A stretch of 64,000 bases of DNA from Odobenus rosmarus divergens (lineage: Eukaryota; Chordata; Mammalia; Carnivora; Odobenidae), in contig NW_004451402.1 in assembly GCF_000321225.1 (NCBI RefSeq), positions 299,961 to 363,960 on the forward strand, in the 5' to 3' direction. Positions 56,851 to 64,000 of this stretch are shown in pieces. Positions within the stretch are counted from its first letter, which is position 1, and every line of letters begins with the position of its first letter. Position numbers and translations under genes: made by a program. The notes beneath the pieces were generated by a model. It searched no databases. It had not been told where the DNA came from and saw only the letters and a program-made list of their open reading frames with translations.

Positions 56851-57194
56851 ACTTTCTGCTTTATACTTGTCACTTATGTGTTCATTATTACTAGATGGAG
56901 ATTGAATTTTTTTCTTGTGAACTTTTAATATCTCCTTAGCACATCCTTTAGTCGATCTGAGAACCAATAGGGTAAAATCAGACCTCTATGGCAATCAGCC
57001 AAACACACCACGGTCGTCCCTTCTGGATTTGGAGGGAACGACGCATGAACTGGGGAGGGGATCACCCTCCCTTGCTTCCAGGAGACAGGTTCACTGCATG
57101 TTGGGCAAATGTGGGGGTATGGAGTGTCTCCACCACAGGGTCTCTGTGTGGACCCTGAGGGGCCATTAAGATGCAGCCTTTGGCTCTCCCTAAA

Positions 57195-57425
57195 GAGAGT
57201 CCATGTTTCAGCTCTGCCACTTACTAGCTGTGTAACCTGGAACTTTACCAAATCAGTGCTCTAGGTTCCTCATTAGGAAAATAAGAGTAATAAATAGTGC
57301 TTCCCTCCCCAGGGCTGTTAGGAGGATTATGTGAGTTCATACATGTAAAACACTTAGAATAGTACTTGACAATACTGTAAGCACCATATAAATGTTAAGT
57401 ATCTCTATTATTATCATTTTTATTA
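57195..57425 (+). mobile_element. MIR SINE, near full length
   Basis: 'tcagctctgccacttactagctgtgtaacctgg', 'ggttcctcattaggaaaataagag', 'gggctgttaggaggattatgtgagttcatacatgtaaaacacttagaatagtacttgac', then the 'aaatgttaagtatctctattattatcatt' tail. The best-preserved MIR in the window. Confidence 0.9.
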
Positions 57426-57484
57426 ACAGCAAATAGGGACCCAGGTTCTTGGGGACATAGCCTCTGAATGACAAGTAGAAGAGC

Positions 57485-57900
57485 TTATTCACTTATTAAT
57501 CAGCCAATAAACATTTAAAAATACTCTGTCAAACACTCTGCTAGACTGTGGGGTTTCAGAAGTGAATCAGACTCAGGCCTTTGAATAACACAGGAGATTG
57601 GGGGGGAAGAGGTAGAGCTGGCTTCACTGAAGGGACATGGAGATGCTGCTTACACAATGAGCCAGCTCATGGAACATCTTTACGCCATGTGGAGGTTGAC
57701 TTTGTATTGAGGCAGTGGAAAGTCACCGAGGGCATTAAGAGGAGATGCAACATGCTCAAGATTCTGATTTGGAGTTGGTGTCATAAATGAAGGAGATGAG
57801 GCTGGAAGCAGGAAGAGCAACGAGTCTAGGAGAGAAAGCAGGTTGACTTGACCAAAGCAGTTGCATTAGGGGAAAGGGGCAAATTCAAGAGACATTTATG
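57485..57900 (-). mobile_element. L2 3' end, minus
   Basis: 'ttaatcagccaataaacatttaaaaatactctgtcaaacactctgctagactgtggg', 'ctggcttcactgaagggacatggagatg', 'gagatgaggctggaagcaggaagagcaacgag' follow reverse L2. Confidence 0.6.
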
Positions 57901-58139
57901 AGAAAAGGGTAATGTGTTTTTGTGAATAAGATGAGTAGGAGGGAGAGAGACAGAGACCAAGAGGGAGGGAGGGAGAAATCAAAAGTCAATTTCAGGTTTA
58001 TGACATGATAGGGATTAGTGAGTTTTTAAGTTTTTATTTTATTTTACTTTGTGGGGGTGGTGGGAATAATTCAGAGGCAGAGAACTTTCAGATTGCTGAG
58101 GCCGATTAAAGTAGGCATTAACATTGGCTCATCCTAGAC

Positions 58140-58445
58140 TGGAGAGCTACTTTTTGGCTCCTGAGTTCCCAGTTCTCAGGGGAGCCATTTTTTTACCCCC
58201 TTGAAGTGTGCATGGCCATGTGACTTCTTCAGGTTAAAGAAAGAGCATTTCATTGCTGGTGCTCATGTGTGCTCCTTTCTCTTCCCCTGCCATGGGAATG
58301 GTGGGAGCCAAGAAGATATGGAATGCTCTAAGATTGGATCATTGAGCTGACATAGGGGGACAGCTGTCATGGAGAGTCACCTAGACCTGCAGAAGACTCT
58401 GCATCAGTGAGAAATAAGCTTCTGTTGTGTTGGGCCATTGAATGG
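58140..58445 (+). mobile_element. MLT1-class LTR fragment
   Basis: 'gcatggccatgtgacttcttcaggttaaagaaagagc', 'ctcctttctcttcccctgcc', 'gcatcagtgagaaataagcttctgttgtgttgggccattga' match the late part of a MaLR-type LTR. Confidence 0.6.
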
Positions 58446-58769
58446 GAAGGGGAGACTTCCACTGAGGACTCAGAACTGGCCCTGAGTTATTTGGTTATTT
58501 TTCTTTTTGCGTAGAATCAATGAGTTTAAGAATCAGTGGGATTTTATAAGTTTGTCTTGTAAAGTTACAGTATATTAAAAATCCTCAGCGACTGAAGTCC
58601 CTGTCCCTAGAAATAGTAACCAGGTGGTAGAAAAATCTGGAAAATAGTAGATCCTCAATAAATGTATTTTTCCTTTTCCTTCTTTTTCCAAATTCCAACT
58701 AATACTTCTCTGTTCTGACCAGAGAGAACTGCTTCTCTTCCCTCTGCCCAGACATAACAAGTGCTGGTT

Positions 58770-59180
58770 TATATAGTCAGTCTTCATTTGTATATATCCA
58801 TATATTTACTGTTTACCATCTCTGGCCTTCTATCTAGGAATATTTCCTTCTGCCGGAAGAAAGCCTCTCAGTATTTCATTTAGTGTGGGTCTACTTGCTA
58901 CTTGCATACTTTGGCTTTTGTTGGTGTAAAAGTGTCTTTATTTAACTTTCACTCTAGGAGAACATTTTCACCAGGTACAGTGTGTTACTAGGTTGGCAGC
59001 TAATTTCCTTCAGTTTTTTTTTTTGTATAGATCATTCTCTTGTTCTCTGACTTCCATTGTTTTTCTGTCAAAAATCAGAGGTAAGTCTAGCTACTGCTCA
59101 TTGAAAATTATTTTGTCTTTTTTCTCTGGCTGCTTATGAGATTTTCTTTTTGTCTTTTTGGTTTTCTGCAGGTTTTGTAT
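58770..59180 (-). mobile_element. Old LINE-1 ORF2 segment, minus
   Basis: Antisense L1: 'gtcagtcttcatttg', 'agtatttcatttagtgtgggtctacttgc', 'gtgtctttatttaactttcactctaggagaacattttcacc', 'tcttgttctctgacttccattg', 'gtcttttttctctggctgcttatgagattttc'. Confidence 0.8.
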
Positions 59181-59214
59181 TAATAAATAATTAATAATTA
59201 AGTAATTCATCATT

Positions 59215-59640
59215 CTTTTACTTAACAAATATTTACTGAGCACACCCCCCAGAGCTTGGAGTCCAGCAGTGAGAAAAAATAGGCCAGCTCAGTGTGGAGG
59301 GTCACTCTGACTCTGGGAGCAAGTCCAGGTGCTTTGGGAACGCATGCTGCTGGGGTTGTGTTTAAGCCAAGCTCTGAAGGACAATTAGGGGATCAGCAGG
59401 TAATAATCAGTAGGGGATGAGCAGAGGCTAGAGACAGAGAGAGAGAGGTAGGTTCTGAATGTAGGGTCTGCGTATGCAAGGCTCCAAAAGAAGAGGGCAC
59501 GAAGGGCTTGGTGAAATGGCAGGTGTGTCAGTGGGTCTGCAGAACAAGAGCTTGTGGGCCGTGAAGGACAGTGGCCGGAGATAAGGCTTGTTTATCAAAT
59601 GCCTAGCTCCAGCTGCACTGTCTTTTTAACTTTAGACAGG
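59215..59640 (-). mobile_element. L2 3' part, minus
   Basis: 'cttttacttaacaaatatttactgagcac', 'ttgtgtttaagccaagctctgaaggacaattagg', 'gtatgcaaggctccaaaagaagagggcacgaagggcttgg', all in reverse L2 order. Confidence 0.65.
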
Positions 59641-59659
59641 TATTTACTTTCTACATGAC

Positions 59660-60235
59660 ATCTTGCCTAGGATGAGTCCAGCCTCCTCGAACTCACCTTG
59701 TCCAAGGATCTGGCCTCTATTTTCCCAGTCTCCACCTCATCCAGAATCCCAGCCACACTGATTCAGTTGCATATACTGCAGAAGAGGGCATCGTTCTCTA
59801 CATGGCCTGGTGGCCCTGTGTGATTTCGCCCTCCTCACTGCTGTGGTCTCGTCTCACACTGAACACGCTTACCCTCTCCACCCCAGCTATGGGGACCTTG
59901 TTTTCAGTTTCTCAAGCATGTGTTCTCTTCTATCAGATAGATTTTATAATTAGTGTTCCCTCTTTCTGGAAAGCTACCCCCCCACCTCATCCCTTCCTTG
60001 GGGAAGCCTTTCAACCCCCCCTCCCCCCATTACTCATTCTCATTCCGTATCACATTTCCTCTCACAGAGCCAGTCACAGCTTGCAATTAGGCGTTGATTG
60101 GTGTGGTTATGTGTGTGGCGCTGGCTCCCTGCAAGCCTAGTTTCATGAGGGCAGAGACCATATGTGCTCTGTTTACGTTTATTCTAAAGACCTGGCACAA
60201 AGGACCTGCTCAATAAACCCTTGTTGAATGAGTAC
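59660..60235 (+). mobile_element. L2 3' end, plus
   Basis: 'cctcgaactcaccttgtcc', 'tggcctggtggccctgtgtgatttcgccctcctcactgc', 'tagtgttccctctttctggaaagctacc', 'aagcctagtttcatgagggcagagacc', 'gacctggcacaaaggacctgctcaataaacccttgttgaatgag': complete L2 3' layout. Confidence 0.85.
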
Positions 60236-60344
60236 CCCATAGCTATATTAAGGGCTGTAGGTGTTATCTTGAGGGCATGGTCGAAGCACCAACGTTGTAA
60301 GAGACAGAAAGATTTCCTAAGACTTTCTGCACTGGAAAACTCAC

Positions 60345-60745
60345 TTCCCACTACAGGGTGGACAGAGCACGGGAGGGGCTAAACCGGAAGGGGAGGAGCC
60401 TTGGGCGGTTGTGATACTGGTGCTGGTGGGGGATCATGGCAGCCCGCTTACCCGAGACAGTAGCAGTGGCGGCAGAGAGGAGGCTGCCAGGTGTGGGAAG
60501 TGTTTGCAATCAGACGCGATGAAATCTGGGGACTGACTGGAGGAGGCAGGATGATAGCCAGATTTCGGGCTTGAATCAGTGGGCCAATGGTGGTTCCATT
60601 TATAAGACAGGGAGCAAAGGGCAGGAGCAAGAGGGATAGGAAAGGAAGATGATTAATTTGGCTTTCGGTTCGTTGAATGGAAATGGAGGTGCTTAGGAGG
60701 CAAGTGATCTTAGTCTCAGGTGAGAAATTGGCCCTGAAGTTATGC
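60345..60745 (-). mobile_element. L2 upstream part, minus
   Basis: 'cagtagcagtggcggcagagagg', 'gcgatgaaatctggggactgactggaggaggcaggatgatagccagatttcgggcttgaatcagtgggccaatggtggttccatttataagacagg', 'gaagatgattaatttggctttcggttcgttgaatggaaatggaggtgc' follow the reverse complement of the L2 ORF2 end. The 129-aa minus frame (60448-60837) is partly L2 coding residue, not a gene. Confidence 0.7.
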
Positions 60746-63114
60746 GGTTGGGATTTGTTATAAAATCCATCATAAAATGCTTCATTTATGGTATGCCTTA
60801 GCTCTGAATAGCTGAGTAACTCTGAGGACTTACTCAAGTGTCACTTTATAAATCCTGACAGTCAAAGAATATTTATTCTTTTTTTTTTTCATTTTTATAG
60901 GGACATAGCAGCAAAAATAGGTCGGCGATCAGTCTTAATGCAGAACTTCCTGAAGCGATTTGAGACTGAAAGCTCATTTGCCTTTGATTCTGTCAGTTGA
61001 ATATAGAATTTTCACCAAAGTTGGAGACGGGCTGACAGTGGAGGTCAGAGAAACCTGGATTGGCCAAGTTGGCAAACACCATTCCTGCCTGGCGGGACCC
61101 CAACCCCCTGCTGAGAGCTGTCCACTTAGGCCCCTTCATTTTGCAAATAATTCCTGTTTGGTTTTCAGGAAGAAAGCACATAAAAAGCTCAGCCATAGGG
61201 CAGATTCAGCAGGGTAAACATTAACTAGATATTGACCTGGATTCCCTTCATGTCTGATGAGTACTGTACTGAATGCTCAAGCTGAGTGGTAACCAACCTG
61301 GAAAGTTGATATTGACTTTTGGGAGCTAATAAGTGAAAAATGGAGGTGTCCTAAATGGGAACTGTTTTCACACATGTGGGTGAGTCGACGGGTCTGAGTT
61401 CCGTAGACTAAAGTGGCCAATGAACATCGTGACACTGTGACACCCGCCCTGATTGGGTTTGCATCGAGCAAGGCGAAGGGTACAGAGGTGTTTGTTTGGA
61501 AACAGCCAAACTCTTTTCCTGACTCGGTTAATCCAGCTGTTGTTGCTGCTCACATCCAGAGCGCTTGTTCTGTGGGAGAGCTCAGGGTGTTTGGCTGATG
61601 CTTGAGTTAAGGGAGAGATTTCACATCTTGTAGGGCGACAGAAGCCCCAACAACAGATGGAATTCTCACTGAGGGGCACAGCCCCACAGAGCCACTGTCA
61701 GCATGGGCACCAGCTGTGCTCCTGGGAAACCAGCAAGTCACTTTGATTTCACAGAGTTGGGTTTATCAGAGAAATCATGCCAAGGAATCCTTTGCACACT
61801 CTTGGAGTCTCCTGAGACTTGGCTCTCCTCCTTGGGATTTTGTTCTACTCAGTCCCTCAGGAGACCACCACATGCACCTTCTTTGACTCTCCCGCCTTGT
61901 GACATTGCAAGAGATATCAACATTTTAAGTCTGTGTAGTGAGCATGTGAAAAATTCTACTTTTGTCTCATGAGCCTTCTAAAAGTCACAAACTGATTTTA
62001 GGACAAGATTCCCTTCTCTACTGTACTTTCCTTAGTTCTCGATTCTTCACTTTTATCACTGTGGTCTGACAAATAAATTCAAGTTAGCAACAGCTATCGT
62101 ATTTGGGAAGCTTAGAGAATTCTCACATTCAGACTGTTCACGAGCATTGCCTGCTTGTGGGGGAATAAAACCCTCAGAGCCCAATGTGACTGATGTGCCG
62201 GTATTTTCCTGATAGCGAAATGGATGCAAATAACCAAGTCTTCCCACTGCTCTGAGCCTCTCCCTGACAGGCAGTGGCATCATGGAGGCTATTAGGATTT
62301 CATTGCCCAACGTTGGAACATTGTGTTCAGAATCAAACTCACTTTGCTCTTGTTTGCATTGTTGAGAAATTTGAAAACAAGCTGCAAATTAAAATTTATC
62401 TGCCTATCATCTATTTGTCTATCTATCTGTGAAAGAGCTCTGGGTCATTAGATTTAAACAGAAACAATTAATTTGAGTTCTTACTTTTCTTTGTTTCATG
62501 GGACTAGTCATTTAAGCGCCTGGCTTCAGTTTCTATGAAATGTCAAATGAAAATTGAGCCCTGTGATTTTCAAGCTGATTTCCAGCTTGATTTCCCCCCA
62601 GTTCTGTGATTCTCAAACATTCCTGCCACATAACGCTTGCTCCCTGGGCCTCTGGCCCTCACCCCTGCGCTGGCCCAGCCCTTAGGGCTGTGCTTTGCCT
62701 GGCGGCTGTCCCCTCCTGGGCGTCTGCCCATTCAGGCAGCGTGGGGCCTATTCCCCTTTATAATGCTGGCATTCTCTCCTGAGCCCAAGCTGCTGGCTGA
62801 GGCCCAGTCACCGTGTTCCCATCATCTTTCCTTCTGTAGTCACTGCCTCCACCTCCCTCCTCAGCCAGCACAGGAAAAACACTTAGAGTAAGCCAAGTTT
62901 GTGTTCCACACCTGTGCCCCTGTCCCTGGCATGCTCCCCTTCGTGCCAACTTCAGCCTGTCTTCCAAGCCCCGAGCCAACATTCTCATTCTGCACAGACC
63001 CTCTTGTCAAAGAAGAACGTCATCTTATGAGCACATTCACGTGGGAATACTCACGACAGTGCTATTTCCTTCTTGGGAGGATCTCATATCTATTGTGCAT
63101 TTCATGAGTACCAG
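60746..63114. other. Mostly single-copy; a doubtful L2 part near 62.6-62.97 kb
   Basis: 62630-62970 ('tgcccctgtccctggcatgctccccttcgtgcc') loosely resembles L2 ('tgttccctctgcctggaatgctcttcccc') but is not firm. A short (TATC)-like run lies near 62400-62430 and an A/T run at 60878-60890. No exon recognised. Confidence 0.35.
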
Positions 63115-63235
63115 GCCCATATTTATTCCTCCCCTCACCATGTGATGAGGTCAGAATTCTTGTCATTCCCATGCACAGCTGATGAGATCGAAGCCCCGAG
63201 CAGGCCAACCAATTACCAGCAGTAATTGGACAGTG
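63115..63235 (-). mobile_element. Possible MIR fragment, minus
   Basis: 'cacagctgatgagatcgaagccccgagcagg' loosely follows reverse MIR ('acagatgaggaaactgaggc'). Confidence 0.3.
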
Positions 63236-64000
63236 TTTTAAGATGAACTGTGGACAGATATTCATGCAAGGTGTGACTGGAGCCAGTGGTCCTTTGGCCC
63301 TTGACTCTATGCAGTCCTAATATTATCATGGCACAGAGGTGGCCTTCCTCGTCCTCTTTCTGTCCCTCTCATTTAGCTCAATCCTGAGAGACAGGGCTCC
63401 CTACAGCGTCCTGGGGACCAGCTGGCTGCATGCACCTCTTCCTCCAAGTTCCCTGGATGGGTCTCACGTAGCCCAGGACCTGCTCCGCATAGTAAATCAG
63501 TGTCTTTCTGGTATGGTGAGTCCCTCACACGATTTTTAGTGGGGCAGATGGGGAGTGTCATTTGTTTTGCTAGGGGTCATTATGTTAATACCATAATTCA
63601 CTTCTGTAAAACAAAAAGGAAAAACAATCAGATGCCAAGCATTTATTGGCTTCCAACAGTGAGACCTGAATATTCACTGCAGAATCTAAAAATGTGTGAA
63701 TCCAAAATGGCAGCCTGCCAAACCAAGTGCATTTGCTGGACCGCTGCTTGCTGACGTCAAGTCAAGAGTGGACTCAGAGGCATCAGTTTTGAGCTGTCTC
63801 TCCTTATATTCAGATCTCTTCCCTTTGGATGGCTGCATTTTTGTGGGAAAAGTGCCCTTAACTCAGGAGGGGGCCTTGTGCTTCCAGGGGTGAGAGAGAT
63901 CTTCACCACTGCTGTCCTTTGCCAGATGGGTTGTTTCTGCTGGTTTTAGAGAAGATGAAATTGTGTCTGTGCATCTTAAAATTTATCCTACATGAAAAAC
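63236..64000. other. Single-copy non-coding stretch to the window end
   Basis: Nothing recognised; frames at 63339-63893 are short and overlapping. The window ends in ordinary sequence without a feature boundary. Confidence 0.4.

Noticed and set aside
60430..60520. Apparent first exon: GC-rich DNA with ATG GCA GCC start, ETS-like ccggaagg upstream and a CAG/GTGTGG donor-like site
   Set aside because: The sequence continues directly into reverse-oriented L2 text on the same alignment, so the coding look comes from an L2 fossil.
1..64000. CRISPR arrays, bacterial operons, prophage or other microbial systems
   Set aside because: Mammalian SINEs, LINEs and LTRs occur throughout; no direct-repeat/spacer array or dense coding is present.

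Overview
This window looks like gene-poor nuclear DNA from a carnivoran mammal. The best clue is seven copies of a tRNA-Lys-derived CAN-type SINE. Their heads read GGCGCCTGGGTGGCTCAG on the minus strand. Their bodies carry the 'ccctgctgagcagggagcc' segment typical of bears, pandas, seals and mustelids, not the cat or dog variants. A 3' end of a carnivore LINE-1 at 40.6-41.0 kb agrees. I infer an arctoid caniform (bear, pinniped or mustelid group); the species cannot be read from this alone.

I found no convincing protein-coding exon, tRNA, rRNA or CRISPR array. All open frames are short, have no recognisable domains, and occur on both strands, as expected by chance. The only coding-like sequence is broken LINE-1 ORF2 (10.4-11.5 kb, minus) and decayed class III endogenous retrovirus pol (23.5-25.3 kb, plus). 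The window may be intergenic or lie inside a large intron.

Layout: 0-10 kb has MIR fragments, a MaLR LTR, two SINEs, an old DNA transposon and an L2. 10.1-11.6 kb is a 5'-truncated LINE-1. 12-23 kb is mostly single-copy with MER5, MLT1-like, L2 and MIR fragments. 23.5-25.9 kb is an ERVL-type remnant with its LTR. 27.5-28.3 kb is repeat-free and could be a conserved non-coding element. 30-35 kb has two SINEs, L2 and an older L1 3' end. 40.3-41.3 kb is a Tigger-type transposon split by a young LINE-1 that seems to have carried extra 3' sequence (a 3' transduction). 45-47.4 kb has old L1 sequence with a nested SINE, then a probable solitary LTR. 52.2-52.8 kb is the main regulatory candidate: a small CpG island with GC boxes, beside a cluster of GATA, TCF/LEF and HNF1-like motifs. 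57-61 kb is dense in L2.

There are no operons or gene partnerships to describe. The story is the insertion history of transposable elements plus a few candidate cis-regulatory stretches. Repeat family names come from recognising consensus features by eye; old-element boundaries are approximate, usually within tens of bases. Target-site duplications were read directly.
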